A stretch of 64,000 nucleotides of DNA from Streptomyces sp. NBC_01723 (GTDB lineage Bacteria > Actinomycetota > Actinomycetes > Streptomycetales > Streptomycetaceae). The notes below the pieces were generated by a model, which was given only the letters and a program-made list of their open reading frames with translations, ran no database searches and was not told the DNA's origin. Numbering within the stretch: position 1 is the first letter of the stretch; every line of letters starts with the position of its first letter. Made by a program: the position numbers and the translations under genes. The DNA is taken from assembly GCF_036246005.1 (NCBI RefSeq), contig NZ_CP109171.1:7552001-7616000 (forward strand), written 5' to 3'. This document shows positions 26,575-35,891 of the stretch, one piece after another.

Positions 26575-26654
26575 GGAGGTGAGTTCCGCGTCGCACGTGG
26601 TAAGGGCGTAACGGAGGACTATTCTCAGCCTCACCGACTTGAAAGGTGCCGTCT

Positions 26655-28385
26655 GTGACGCAGGACCCGAGTGACAAGGAACAGCACGAAAGAGGGACAC
26701 TACCGGGGTCCGAGGCGGGCCTGCCGGGGCACGAACGCAAGCCCCAGACCGACCGCGTCGTCTTCGGTGTCACCGCGGTCCTGACCCTGGCCTTCGTCGT
26801 CTGGGGCGCGGCCGGCACCGATTCGCTGGAGGACGCCTCCGGCACCATGCTCAGTGGTCTGATGCACAACGGCGGCTGGGCGTTCGTGCTGGCCGCCTCC
26901 GGTTTCGTCGTCTTCGCCCTCTGGCTCGCGGCCAGCCGGTACGGCCGCATCCATCTCGGTGCCGAGGGCGAGGAGCCCGAGTTCCGGACCGTGTCGTGGA
27001 TCGCCATGATGTTCAGCGCCGGCATGGGCATCGGCCTGATGTTCTGGGGCGTGAGCGAGCCGCTGGCACACTTCGACACGGCCCCGCCCGGCACCGACCC
27101 CGCCGACAACGGCGACCGCATGACGACGGCCATGGCCACCACCCTGTTCCACTGGACGCTCCATCCGTGGGCGATCTACGCGGTGGTCGGTCTCGGCATC
27201 GCCTACAGCACGTTCCGCAGGCGCCGCCGGCAGACCATCAGCGCGGTCTTCACACCGCTCATCGGGGAGAAGCACGCCAACGGCGTGAGCGGCCGGGTCA
27301 TCGACATCCTGGCCATCATCGCGACGGTCTTCGGCTCCGCGGCCTCGCTCGGCCTCGGCGCGCTCCAGATCGGCTCGGGCGTGGAGCAGCTCGACTGGAT
27401 GGACAAGGTCAGCACCGGACTGCTGGTCGGCATCATCGCGGTGCTGACGGTGGCGTTCGTGGCCTCCGCCATCTCCGGCGTCGAGAAGGGCATCCAGTGG
27501 CTGTCCAACACCAACATGGTGCTGGCACTGCTCCTGGCCGTGTTCGTCTTCGTGGCGGGCCCGACCATCCTCATCCTCGATCTGCTGCCGACGTCGATCT
27601 TCGGCTACCTCGGCGACCTGCCCGCGATGGCGGGCCGCACGGAGATCAGCGGTGGCGAGGGCGTCGCGGACTGGCTGGGCAGCTGGACGGTCTTCTACTG
27701 GGCGTGGTGGATCTCCTGGACGCCCTTCGTCGGCATGTTCATCGCCCGCATCAGCCGGGGCCGGACCATCCGGCAGTTCATCGGCGGCGTCATCCTCGTC
27801 CCCAGCACGGTCAGCCTGATCTGGTTCGCGATCTTCGGCGGATCGGCGATGAGGCTCCAGGAGCAGAACCGGCTCGGCGACGAGACGACCCCGGAGGGCA
27901 GGCTCTTCGCCGTGCTCCAGGAGTACCCCATCGCCACGGCCACCAGCCTGCTGGTGATGATCCTGGTCGCCATCTTCTTCGTCTCGGGTGCCGACGCGGC
28001 CTCGATCGTGATGGGCACCCTCTCGCAGAAGGGCGCACTCGAACCCAGCCGCTGGACGGTCGTGTTCTGGGGCGTCGTGACCGGAGCGGTCGCCGCCATC
28101 ATGCTCCTGGTCGGCAGCGGCGAGGGAGACGCGCTCACCGGTCTCCAGAACCTCACGATCCTCGCGGCGGCACCCTTCGTCATCGTGATGATCTTCATGT
28201 GCGTCGCGCTCATGCGCGACCTGCGCCGCGACCCCCTCATCGTGCGCGGCGAGATGGCCGCCGAGGCCGTCGAACTGGCCGTCATCGAGGGTCACAAGCG
28301 GTACGAGGGCGAGTACGAGATCCGCATCGGACCCGGCGCCGGAACGGACGTGGAGGGCGACCCGATCGGCGAGCACCACCACTGA
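26655..28385 (+). CDS. BCCT family transporter (betaine/carnitine/choline)
   Basis: This 576-residue secondary transporter of the BCCT family has about twelve hydrophobic segments. The family motif is clear: GMGIGLMFWGVSEPLAHF near residue 120 and the Trp-rich stretch VFYWAWWISWTPFVGMFIAR near residue 345, which lines the substrate aromatic box. Such carriers take up glycine betaine or related osmolytes with Na+ or H+. GTG 26655 is preferred because GAAAGG lies eight bases upstream; an earlier in-frame GTG at 26646 overlaps that site. A perfect 12-base hairpin terminator follows the stop codon. Confidence 0.9.
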   Translation: MTQDPSDKEQHERGTLPGSEAGLPGHERKPQTDRVVFGVTAVLTLAFVVWGAAGTDSLEDASGTMLSGLMHNGGWAFVLAASGFVVFALWLAASRYGRIHLGAEGEEPEFRTVSWIAMMFSAGMGIGLMFWGVSEPLAHFDTAPPGTDPADNGDRMTTAMATTLFHWTLHPWAIYAVVGLGIAYSTFRRRRRQTISAVFTPLIGEKHANGVSGRVIDILAIIATVFGSAASLGLGALQIGSGVEQLDWMDKVSTGLLVGIIAVLTVAFVASAISGVEKGIQWLSNTNMVLALLLAVFVFVAGPTILILDLLPTSIFGYLGDLPAMAGRTEISGGEGVADWLGSWTVFYWAWWISWTPFVGMFIARISRGRTIRQFIGGVILVPSTVSLIWFAIFGGSAMRLQEQNRLGDETTPEGRLFAVLQEYPIATATSLLVMILVAIFFVSGADAASIVMGTLSQKGALEPSRWTVVFWGVVTGAVAAIMLLVGSGEGDALTGLQNLTILAAAPFVIVMIFMCVALMRDLRRDPLIVRGEMAAEAVELAVIEGHKRYEGEYEIRIGPGAGTDVEGDPIGEHHH

Positions 28386-28401
28386 CCGAGGGCGAGACCG
28401 A

Positions 28402-28427
28402 GGGCGGGCCCCGCACGGGGCCCGCCC
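28402..28427. terminator. Bidirectional hairpin between BCCT and oxidase genes
   Basis: GGGCGGGCCCCG (28402-28413) and its exact complement (28416-28427) form a 12-pair stem in the 51-base gap between convergent genes. There is no T-tract, as is common in Streptomyces. Confidence 0.7.
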
Positions 28428-28436
28428 CCGCCCGTG

Positions 28437-29390
28437 TCAGGGGGTGGCCAGCCCGGCCGCCTCCTGCGCGCAGCCCCAGGCCACCGTCACACCGGCGCCG
28501 CCGTGGCCGTAGTTGTGCACCAGCAGCCGCCCGTCCGCCAGCGTCTCGCGCTCCAGCCGTACCGCGTCCCGGGCCGGCCGCAGCCCCACCAGGTGCCCGA
28601 GCACCCGCGCCCCGGCGATCTCGGGCCGCAGCGCCGCGCACCGCCGTACGATCGCCTCCGCCACCCGCGGATCCGGCTCGGTGGACCACGCGTCCTCCTC
28701 GGCCGTTCCGCCCAGCAGGAGCCGGCCGGGCTGCGGCAGGAAGTACGTCGTCTCCCCGGAGTCCGCGTCGGCCGAGACCAGCCAGCTCCGGATGCCGGGG
28801 TTCTCCACGACGACCAGTTGCCCGCGCACCGGACGCACGGCCGGGTCCGGCACCAGCTCCCGGGCGCCGAGGCCCGTGCAGTTCACCACGACCGGTGCGT
28901 CGGCCTCGGCCAGTGAGGCCACCGGGCGCCTCTCCACCACACCGCCCGCTGCCACCAGCCGCTCCCGCAGCCACGGCAGATGAGTCGACATGTCGACGAG
29001 CGGCAGCCGCGCCCACAGCCCGGGCCCCGCGTACTCATCGGCCCGCGCCGCGCGCAGTCCCGGCAGCCGGGCCGCCGCCCACGCGCCCACCTCCTCGGGC
29101 CGGGTCTCGCCGAGCACCCCCTCGACCATGCGTACGCCGGTCTCCGCGGGCCGCGCCGCCAGCTCCTCGTACACGTCCAGGGAGCGCAGCGCCCACGCCT
29201 GCGCCAGCGCGACCGGTTCGATCCGGTACGGCCACCACAGCCCGCCCGCGACCACCGAGGTGGTCCGCTCGACGGGGTCCCGCGTCCAGAGCCGCACCCG
29301 CCTGCCGCGCTCGGCGAGCACGACGGCCGTCGTCAGACCGGTCACCCCGCCGCCGACCACGACGACTTCGTCATCCAGTTCGGTTTCCAC
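28437..29390 (-). CDS. FAD-dependent D-amino-acid oxidase family protein
   Basis: This 317-residue flavoprotein of the DAO family has an N-terminal FAD-binding fold VVVVGGGVTGLTTAVVLAERG (residues about 9-29), the family stretch SVVAGGLWWPYR, and a C-terminal VHNYGHGGAGVTVAWGCA, the DAO signature. Length and motifs match D-amino-acid oxidase, which deaminates D-amino acids to keto acids and releases H2O2. D-amino acids from peptidoglycan would be a natural source beside the secreted peptidases. GTG 29390 is chosen because the Rossmann fold follows immediately and TACCGT lies six bases upstream (leaderless). It is divergent from the next gene. Confidence 0.88.
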   Translation of the reverse strand: METELDDEVVVVGGGVTGLTTAVVLAERGRRVRLWTRDPVERTTSVVAGGLWWPYRIEPVALAQAWALRSLDVYEELAARPAETGVRMVEGVLGETRPEEVGAWAAARLPGLRAARADEYAGPGLWARLPLVDMSTHLPWLRERLVAAGGVVERRPVASLAEADAPVVVNCTGLGARELVPDPAVRPVRGQLVVVENPGIRSWLVSADADSGETTYFLPQPGRLLLGGTAEEDAWSTEPDPRVAEAIVRRCAALRPEIAGARVLGHLVGLRPARDAVRLERETLADGRLLVHNYGHGGAGVTVAWGCAQEAAGLATP

Positions 29391-29456
29391 ACGGGGACGG
29401 TAGCGGAAGGCCCGATGCCGGGCTCGGAACGGCCCCGGCCCGGGAATACTCACCGC

Positions 29457-30488
29457 ATGGCTGCCGAGTACACGACCTTCGGTCTGGCCCCGGCGACGCG
29501 CGCCGGTGCCGTCCGCGCCGACGGCGACGTCCAGGTCCACCGCGACTTCGTGGACTTCGTCGTCGACGGACGGCCCCTGCTGTTCCGGCTCTCCGACCTG
29601 GACGCCGTCTCCCCGCTCGCCTCCGACGTGCCGCCCGCGATCTTCGCCGCACAGGTGCGCGGCCTGCTCCTGGAGACCGAGGCGCCGCTGCCCGGCGGCC
29701 GCTACGTGATCTACGGCTGCCCCGAGTGCGAGGACCTGGGCTGCGGCGCGGTGACCGCCGTCATCCTGCGGGACGGCGGCGACTTCGTCTGGCGGGACTT
29801 CGCCTGGCAGACCGGCGACCACGCCGACCTGGAACGCAACTCCTACCGCGGCATCGGCCCCTACCGCTTCGAGGGCGCCGAGTACCGCGCCGCCCTCGCC
29901 GCCGTGCTCGACGGCCCCGCGCGGTCCCGCCGCCGGGTCCTGCTGATCGACGCCCGCACCGCCCTCCTGGCCAGGCCGGCCGCCGCGCTGCGCGCCATCG
30001 GCATCGGCGCCGACATCACCCAGGACGCCGGTGCGGTCCCGGCCGACGAGCTGCGCACCTACGGCGCCGTCGCCTTCGGACGCGCGGTCACCGAGGAGGC
30101 GCGGGCCGCCGCGCGCCGGGCCTTCGCGGACGCCGGCGCGGACGTGACCGAGGTCGACGGGCTCGCCCCGATCGTCCCGCTGCTCGTCGCGCAGATCGAA
30201 CACGCCCTGGACCGCGGACCGGCCGAGCGACGCCGCCTGACCCGCCTGACCGCGACCCGCACCGCCGCGGACGTCGAGGTCACCTCGGCCTGCCGGGTCC
30301 GGCTCACCGCGTACCGCCTCGACCGGCTCCACCGCACCCACGTTCACGAGGTCTTCGACGGCGTCCTCGCACCGGGCGGTCACCGGCTGTCGCTGGACGC
30401 GAAGGCGGTGAAGGGGGAGGCCTTCGTGGTGGCGCGCGCCTCGGGAAGCGTGCTGGTGACGGCGGTGGCGCGCCCGGAACCGGGCTGA
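29457..30488 (+). CDS. Unknown protein with CPEC-x4-C motif (343 aa)
   Basis: I cannot assign a family. The 343-residue soluble protein has an N-terminal part with FVDFVVDGRPLLFRL and a Cys cluster GCPECEDLGCGAVTAVI near residue 90. A middle part follows that looks like a small Rossmann-type or receiver-like fold (RRVLLIDARTALLARP, then IGADITQDAGAVPAD). The C-terminal domain is beta-rich (HRLSLDAKAVKGEAFVVARA). The Cys cluster could bind metal. Annotations as oxidoreductase exist in memory but no cofactor motif supports this. ATG 29457 has AATACT six bases upstream and no ribosome binding site. It is divergent from the D-amino-acid oxidase gene by 66 bases. Confidence 0.6.
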   Translation: MAAEYTTFGLAPATRAGAVRADGDVQVHRDFVDFVVDGRPLLFRLSDLDAVSPLASDVPPAIFAAQVRGLLLETEAPLPGGRYVIYGCPECEDLGCGAVTAVILRDGGDFVWRDFAWQTGDHADLERNSYRGIGPYRFEGAEYRAALAAVLDGPARSRRRVLLIDARTALLARPAAALRAIGIGADITQDAGAVPADELRTYGAVAFGRAVTEEARAAARRAFADAGADVTEVDGLAPIVPLLVAQIEHALDRGPAERRRLTRLTATRTAADVEVTSACRVRLTAYRLDRLHRTHVHEVFDGVLAPGGHRLSLDAKAVKGEAFVVARASGSVLVTAVARPEPG

Positions 30489-30523
30489 TCCGCCCCCGCG
30501 ACGCCGTTAGGATCGTGGGCCTG

Positions 30524-32170
30524 ATGACTGCCACCCTCGTCGCCAAGAACCTCGCCGCCGGCCACGGCGACCGCTCCCTGTTCACCGGGCTCGACCTCGT
30601 CGTCGCACCCGGCGACGTGATCGGCCTCGTCGGGGCCAACGGCGCGGGCAAGTCCACCCTCCTGCGGATGCTCGCCGGGCTGACCGCGCCGGAACAGGGC
30701 GAACTGCGCCTGTCCCCGCCGACCGCCACCGTCGGTCACCTCCCGCAGGAGCCGGAGCGCCGCCCCGGTGAGACCGTCCGGGGCTTCCTGTCCCGCCGTA
30801 CGGGCGTCACCGAGGCCCAGCGCGCCATGGACGAGGCCACCCAGGCCCTGGTCGACGGAGCCCCCGGCGCCGACGACGCCTACGCGACCAGCCTGGAGCG
30901 CTGGCTCTCCCTCGGCGGCGCCGACCTCGACGAGCGCGCCGAGGAAACCGCCGACGCGCTGGGCCTCACGGTCGGCCTCGACCAGCCGATGACCTCGCTG
31001 TCCGGCGGCCAGGCGGCCCGGGCCGGCCTCGCCTCCCTCCTCCTGTCCCGCTACGACGTCTTCCTGCTCGACGAGCCGACCAACGACCTCGACCTGGACG
31101 GCCTGGAGCGCCTCGAACGCTTCGTCACCGGCCTGCGCGCGGGCACCGTCGTCGTCAGCCACGACCGCGAGTTCCTCACCCGCACCGTCACCAAGGTCCT
31201 CGAACTCGACCTGGCCCAGCGGCAGATCAACCTCTACGGCGGCGGCTACGAGGCGTACCTGGAGGAGCGGGACGTGGCCCGGCGGCACGCCCGCGACGAG
31301 TACGAGGAGTACGCCGACAAGCGGGGCGCCCTCCAGGACCGGGCCCAGACGCAGCGCTCCTGGATGGACAAGGGCGTCAAGAACGCCCGGCGCAAGGCGG
31401 GCAACGACAACGACAAGATCGGCCGCAAGTTCCGCAGCGAGGCCAGCGAGAAGCAGGCCGCCAAGGCCCGCCAGACCCAGCGCATGATCGAACGCCTGGA
31501 GGTCGTGGAGGAGCCGCGCAAGGAGTGGGACCTGCGCATGGAGATCGCCTCGGCGCCCCGCTCGGGCGCGGTCGTGGCCACCCTGCGCGACGCCGAGGTA
31601 CGGCGCGGCGGGTTCGTCCTCGGCCCCGTCTCCCTCCAGGTCGACTGGGCGGACCGGGTGGCGGTGACCGGGGCGAACGGCGCGGGCAAGTCCACGCTGC
31701 TCGGTGCCCTCCTGGGCCGGGTCCCGCTCGACGCCGGACACGCGGCGCTCGGCTCCGGCGTTCTGCTGGGCGAGGTCGACCAGGCCCGCGAGCTCTTCCA
31801 CGGGCCCGAGACCCTGCTGGACGCCTTCCGCACCGGCGTCCCCGAAACCGAACCGGCGGACATCCGCACCCTCCTGGCCAAGTTCGGCCTCAAGGCGGAC
31901 CACGTCATGCGCGCCGCGTCGACCCTCTCACCCGGCGAGCGCACCAGGGCGGCCCTCGCCCTGCTCCAGGGCCGGGGCGTCAACCTGCTGGTCCTGGACG
32001 AGCCGACCAACCACCTCGACCTGCCGGCCATCGAGCAGCTGGAGTCGGCCCTCGACGCCTACGAGGGCACGCTCCTGCTGATCACCCACGACCGCCGCAT
32101 GCTGGACGCGGTACGGGTGACGCGCCGCCTGGAGGTGGCGGACGGCAAGGTGACGGAGACGTCGGCCTGA
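30524..32170 (+). CDS. ABC-F family ATPase (translation factor type)
   Basis: This 548-residue soluble twin-ATPase has Walker A GANGAGKST near residue 42, LLDEPTNDLDLDG near 185, a second Walker A GANGAGKST near 388 and LDEPTNHLDLP near 495. The inter-domain linker is long and very basic (residues about 240-320, with KNARRKAGNDNDKIGRKF), which suits ribosome contact. Unlike the ABC-F gene at 5.8 kb there is no attenuator-like leader, so a constitutive translation role is equally likely. ATG 30524 lies ten bases after TAGGAT; no ribosome binding site is visible. It is convergent with tex. Confidence 0.85.
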   Translation: MTATLVAKNLAAGHGDRSLFTGLDLVVAPGDVIGLVGANGAGKSTLLRMLAGLTAPEQGELRLSPPTATVGHLPQEPERRPGETVRGFLSRRTGVTEAQRAMDEATQALVDGAPGADDAYATSLERWLSLGGADLDERAEETADALGLTVGLDQPMTSLSGGQAARAGLASLLLSRYDVFLLDEPTNDLDLDGLERLERFVTGLRAGTVVVSHDREFLTRTVTKVLELDLAQRQINLYGGGYEAYLEERDVARRHARDEYEEYADKRGALQDRAQTQRSWMDKGVKNARRKAGNDNDKIGRKFRSEASEKQAAKARQTQRMIERLEVVEEPRKEWDLRMEIASAPRSGAVVATLRDAEVRRGGFVLGPVSLQVDWADRVAVTGANGAGKSTLLGALLGRVPLDAGHAALGSGVLLGEVDQARELFHGPETLLDAFRTGVPETEPADIRTLLAKFGLKADHVMRAASTLSPGERTRAALALLQGRGVNLLVLDEPTNHLDLPAIEQLESALDAYEGTLLLITHDRRMLDAVRVTRRLEVADGKVTETSA

Positions 32171-32177
32171 GCGGCCC

Positions 32178-32200
32178 GCCCCCGCCACCACGCCGGGGGC
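32178..32200. terminator. Hairpin between convergent ABC-F and tex genes
   Basis: GCCCCCG (32178-32184) pairs with CGGGGGC (32194-32200) across a nine-base loop. It abuts the tex stop codon and follows the ABC-F stop by seven bases. Confidence 0.55.
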
Positions 32201-34540
32201 CTACGCCAGCCCGGCCCGCCGCAGCGCGTCGGCCATCGCCCCGTTGGACGGAGCGGGCGCGGCCGAGGATCGACCCTTTCCACCGCCACCACCGGAGCCC
32301 TGCCGCTGCTGCCGCTGCCTGGGCGGCCTGCTGCCCCCGCGCTCCTTCTTCTGCTCGCCCTGCGGGGCGGCCTCGTCGTCGAGCCGCATCGTCAACGAGA
32401 TCCGCTTGCGCGGAATGTCGACGTCCAGCACCTTGACCTTGACGATGTCGCCGGGCTTGGCCACGTCCCGCGGGTCCTTCACGAACGTCTTCGACATCGC
32501 GGACACGTGCACCAGCCCGTCCTGGTGCACACCGACGTCCACGAACGCCCCGAACGCGGCGACGTTGGTGACGACGCCCTCCAGCACCATTCCGGACGAC
32601 AGGTCGGACAGCTTCTCCACGCCCTCCTTGAAGGTGGCCGTCTTGAAGGCGGGCCGCGGGTCGCGCCCCGGCTTCTCCAGCTCCCGAAGGATGTCGGTGA
32701 CCGTCGGCAGACCGAACGTCTCGTCCACGAAGTCGGCCGGCCTCAGCGACCGCAGCACCGACGTGTTGCCGACCAGGCCGGCCACCTCCTGCCCGGCGGT
32801 CTTCACCATCCGGCGCACCACCGGGTACGCCTCGGGGTGCACGCTGGACGCGTCCAGCGGGTCGCTGCCGCCGCGGATCCGCAGGAAGCCCGCACACTGC
32901 TCGTACGCCTTGGGCCCGAGCCGCGAGACCTTCTTCAGCTCGGTCCGGGAGGTGAACGGACCGTTCGCGTCGCGGTGCGAGACGATGTTCTCGGCGAGGC
33001 CGGAGGTGATGCCGGAGACGCGGGAGAGCAGCGGGGCGGACGCCGTGTTCACGTCCACGCCCACGCCGTTCACACAGTCCTCGACCACCGCGTCCAGGGA
33101 GCGTGACAGCTTCACCTCGGACAGGTCGTGCTGGTACTGGCCGACGCCGATGGACTTCGGGTCGATCTTCACCAGCTCGGCCAGCGGGTCCTGGAGCCGC
33201 CGGGCGATCGACACGGCGCCGCGCAGCGAGACGTCCATGTCCGGCAGCTCCTGCGAGGCGAAGGCGGAGGCCGAGTACACGGAGGCTCCGGCCTCGGACA
33301 CCATCACCTTGGTGAGCTTCAGCTCGGGGTGCTTGGTGATCAGCTCTCCGGCGAGCTTGTCGGTCTCGCGGGACGCCGTGCCGTTGCCGATGGCGACCAG
33401 GTCGACGGAGTGCTCCTTGGCGAGCCGGGCCAGCTTGGCGATCGCCTCGTCCCACCGGTTGGCGGGGACGTGCGGGTGGATCACGTCGGTGGCGACGACC
33501 TTGCCGGTGGCGTCGACCACGGCGACCTTCACCCCCGTACGGAAGCCGGGGTCCAGGCCCAGCGTCGCGCGGGTGCCCGCCGGGGCGGCCAGCAGCAGGT
33601 CGCGCAGGTTCGCCGCGAAGACGTTCACCGCCTCGTCCTCGGCGGCCGTGCGCAGCCGCAGCCTGAGGTCGATGCCGAGGTGCACCAGGATGCGCGTGCG
33701 CCAGGCCCAGCGGACGGTGTCGGAGAGCCACTTGTCGGCGGGCCGGCCGCGGTCGGCGATCCCGAACCGGCTCGCGACGATGCCCTCGTACGACGACGGC
33801 CCGTCGGAGGCCTCCTCGGGTTCCAGGACGAGGTCGAGCACGTCCTCCTTCTCGCCGCGCAGCATGGCGAGGACCCGGTGCGAGGGCAGCGCGGTGAACG
33901 GCTCGGCGAAGTCGAAGTAGTCGGCGAACTTGGCGCCGGCCTCCTCCTTGCCGTCCTTGACCTTGGCGGCGAGCCGTCCGCGCCCCCACATCCGCTCGCG
34001 CAGCTCACCGATCAGGTCGGCGTCCTCCGAGAACTTCTCGGTGAGGATCGACCGGGCGCCGTCGAGGGCGGCCTGGGTGTCCGCCACGCCCTTGCCGGCG
34101 TCGACGAACGCGCCCGCCGCGGCGTGCGGGTCGACGGTCGGGTCACCCAGCAGGCCCTCGGCCAGCGGCTCCAGACCCGCCTCCCGCGCGATCTGCGCCT
34201 TGGTGCGCCGCTTCGGCTTGAACGGCAGGTAGACGTCCTCCAGGCGGGCCTTGGTCTCCGCCGTGCGGATGCGCGCCTCCAGCTCCTCGGTGAGCTTGCC
34301 CTGCTCGCGCACCGAGTCGAGGATCGCGGTCCGCCGCTCCTCCAGCTCCCGCAGATAGCGCAGCCGCTCCTCGAGCGTGCGCAACTGCGCATCGTCGAGC
34401 ATCTCGGTCGCTTCCTTGCGGTAGCGGGCGATGAAGGGCACCGTCGAGCCGCCGTCGAGCAGCTCCACCGCGGCCTTCACCTGCCGCTCCCGTACGCCGA
34501 GCTCCTCGGCGATCCTGCTCTCGATGGACCCTACTGCCAT
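32201..34540 (-). CDS. tex: Tex-like transcription accessory protein (S1 RNA-binding)
   Basis: This 779-residue protein of the Tex family is conserved in most bacteria and affects transcription and RNA handling. The N-terminal helical region ([20 protein letters not shown]) is followed by a YqgF-type RNase H-like domain ([21 protein letters not shown] near residue 330), helix-hairpin-helix motifs ([19 protein letters not shown], then [16 protein letters not shown]) and a C-terminal S1 domain ([20 protein letters not shown] near residue 640). A low-complexity Gln/Gly/Arg tail ends it. ATG 34540 starts the conserved region; the ribosome binding site is weak and upstream starts in frame exist at 34588 (GTG). 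Confidence 0.92.
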   Translation of the reverse strand: MAVGSIESRIAEELGVRERQVKAAVELLDGGSTVPFIARYRKEATEMLDDAQLRTLEERLRYLRELEERRTAILDSVREQGKLTEELEARIRTAETKARLEDVYLPFKPKRRTKAQIAREAGLEPLAEGLLGDPTVDPHAAAGAFVDAGKGVADTQAALDGARSILTEKFSEDADLIGELRERMWGRGRLAAKVKDGKEEAGAKFADYFDFAEPFTALPSHRVLAMLRGEKEDVLDLVLEPEEASDGPSSYEGIVASRFGIADRGRPADKWLSDTVRWAWRTRILVHLGIDLRLRLRTAAEDEAVNVFAANLRDLLLAAPAGTRATLGLDPGFRTGVKVAVVDATGKVVATDVIHPHVPANRWDEAIAKLARLAKEHSVDLVAIGNGTASRETDKLAGELITKHPELKLTKVMVSEAGASVYSASAFASQELPDMDVSLRGAVSIARRLQDPLAELVKIDPKSIGVGQYQHDLSEVKLSRSLDAVVEDCVNGVGVDVNTASAPLLSRVSGITSGLAENIVSHRDANGPFTSRTELKKVSRLGPKAYEQCAGFLRIRGGSDPLDASSVHPEAYPVVRRMVKTAGQEVAGLVGNTSVLRSLRPADFVDETFGLPTVTDILRELEKPGRDPRPAFKTATFKEGVEKLSDLSSGMVLEGVVTNVAAFGAFVDVGVHQDGLVHVSAMSKTFVKDPRDVAKPGDIVKVKVLDVDIPRKRISLTMRLDDEAAPQGEQKKERGGSRPPRQRQQRQGSGGGGGKGRSSAAPAPSNGAMADALRRAGLA

Positions 34541-34659
34541 GGGCCCGCTGGACCCGGGTGTCGTCACGATCCCGTACCGCCTTCTCACTGAGGTTGCGCG
34601 GCAATTGTGGCAGGTGGCACCGACAATCGGGGATCAGGGCGCCGTCCCGGCCGGTCGGA

Positions 34660-34680
34660 ACCGCCCCCACACCGGGCGGT
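34660..34680 (-). terminator. Hairpin terminator after the LPFR gene
   Basis: ACCGCCC-N7-GGGCGGT (34660-34680) lies three bases beyond the stop codon of the LPFR gene on the minus strand. Confidence 0.5.
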
Positions 34681-34683
34681 GGA

Positions 34684-34815
34684 TCAGGCCTTGCGGCCGC
34701 GGGCGGAGGACGACGCCCCGCCGAAGAGCCGGGCCACGGCCCGGAAGGGAAGCGTCACCACGGTGGCGACTGCGCCACCGATCTGGCGCAGCACGTCTGC
34801 GATGGCACGGAACAC
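34684..34815 (-). CDS. Small LPFR-motif protein (43 aa)
   Basis: A 43-residue protein with the motif TLPFRAVARLFGG, characteristic of small actinobacterial LPFR proteins of unknown role. A weakly hydrophobic amphipathic helix (IADVLRQIGGAVATVVTLPF) could lie on the membrane, and the C-terminal tail is basic (SSSARGRKA). GTG 34815 follows GAAAGGGG by six bases, an excellent ribosome binding site. It lies downstream of the 289-residue gene in the same direction with a hairpin between them. Confidence 0.75.
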   Translation of the reverse strand: MFRAIADVLRQIGGAVATVVTLPFRAVARLFGGASSSARGRKA

Positions 34816-34831
34816 GAGAAGCCCCTTTCGT

Positions 34832-34853
34832 CTCCCGGCCCGGTGGCCGGGAG
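34832..34853 (-). repeat. Nine-base hairpin upstream of the LPFR gene
   Basis: CTCCCGGCC-N4-GGCCGGGAG lies just before the ribosome binding site of the LPFR gene, in the 94-base gap after the preceding gene. It may end that transcript or shape the LPFR leader. Confidence 0.45.
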
Positions 34854-34909
34854 CCAACGGGTACCTCCGAACCCGCCCGCCATGCCTGTGCGCGTGCCCG
34901 GGCGTGTCC

Positions 34910-35779
34910 TCAGCCCTTGCCGAAGAGATCCGCGGGGTAGGCACCCGCGCCGAGTGCCGCGCGCGCGAAGGGCGTTGCGAGTTCCGTCAGACGTGCCACG
35001 CCCTCCGCGCCCAGGTGCGCGTAGGGCGCGGTGTCGAGCCGGTCCGTCTCCCGCTCGATCTCGTCGCGCAGCTCCGCTCCCCGTTCGGTCAGCTCGCCGG
35101 CGTCGTCGATCAGCCCGCGCCCGCGCAGCCGTTCCCTCGCCGCGTCCCACTCCTCCTGGGTCCAGCCCCGGGTGGACAGGACCCACTTCGGGGCCATGCC
35201 GCGGCCGGTCGCGGTGTGCGTCACCAGCGCCTCCAGACCGTCCAGGTCCGCGGCCAGCAGCGCGGCGAGGTGGCCGTCGCCCCGGTACTCGCGCAGCAGG
35301 GTCGCCGCGTGCCAGAACGCCAGGTGCGGCGCGTCGGGCACCGGCAGGTCCGCGTGCGCCGAGTAGAGCGGACGGCCGCCGCGCGAGCAGCCCTCGGCGG
35401 CACGCAGGGCCAACTCGGCCGCCTCCGCCATCTCCGCCGAGGCCAGGACCGGCTCGCCCAGCAGGCGGCGCAGGGTCGCGTCGACGGCACGCGAGCGGGC
35501 CGCCAGGGCCTGCTCCGGCGTGACCTTCTCCCAGACGGCGGGCACGTGCCGGGCGACCAGCTCGTACTTGTAGTTGTAGAAGGCGGCCGTCACCGCGCCG
35601 GCCCCGGCCGCGCCCAGCGCGGCGGCGCGCACCGCGAAGTTGACGGCCCGTGGGTCGGTGACCCCGAGGGCGGCCAGTTCCCGGCCCGTGTCGGGCGAGA
35701 AGTAGTGCGTCGAGTGCAGCGAGTTGAGCGTGTTGTGGCAGCGGCGTGCGGCGCGGGTGTCGACGGCGGCAGTTGTCAT
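34910..35779 (-). CDS. SCO6745 family helical protein
   Basis: This 289-residue Ala/Leu/Arg-rich helical protein is probably the namesake type of the SCO6745 family (also called SalK-like in some annotations). Conserved-looking parts are LNSLHSTHYFSPDTGRELAALG, AFYNYKYELVARHVP, and the C-terminal winged-helix-like WTQEEWDAARERLRGRGLI with ELTERGAELRDEIE. That last stretch looks like a MarR-type helix pair, so DNA or ligand binding is possible; no function is known to me. ATG 35779 is chosen because TAACGT lies seven bases upstream; ATG 35788 is possible. Confidence 0.7.
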   Translation of the reverse strand: MTTAAVDTRAARRCHNTLNSLHSTHYFSPDTGRELAALGVTDPRAVNFAVRAAALGAAGAGAVTAAFYNYKYELVARHVPAVWEKVTPEQALAARSRAVDATLRRLLGEPVLASAEMAEAAELALRAAEGCSRGGRPLYSAHADLPVPDAPHLAFWHAATLLREYRGDGHLAALLAADLDGLEALVTHTATGRGMAPKWVLSTRGWTQEEWDAARERLRGRGLIDDAGELTERGAELRDEIERETDRLDTAPYAHLGAEGVARLTELATPFARAALGAGAYPADLFGKG

Positions 35780-35891
35780 GCCACGCACGTTACCAACCGC
35801 TCAGTACGTTCTCCACGGGTGAGCGCGCATGGCAGGAAAGGTGGGATGCTCGTCATTGCGGCCATCGCCGGGGTGGGCGAAGAATCGGGGC

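Noticed and set aside
26996..30523. A very long open frame on the plus strand running through the BCCT and oxidase genes into the ABC-F gene
   Set aside because: Only the part from 30524 encodes a recognisable protein. The rest is low-complexity Arg/Pro/Ala sequence in the wrong frame of real genes, an effect of high GC content.
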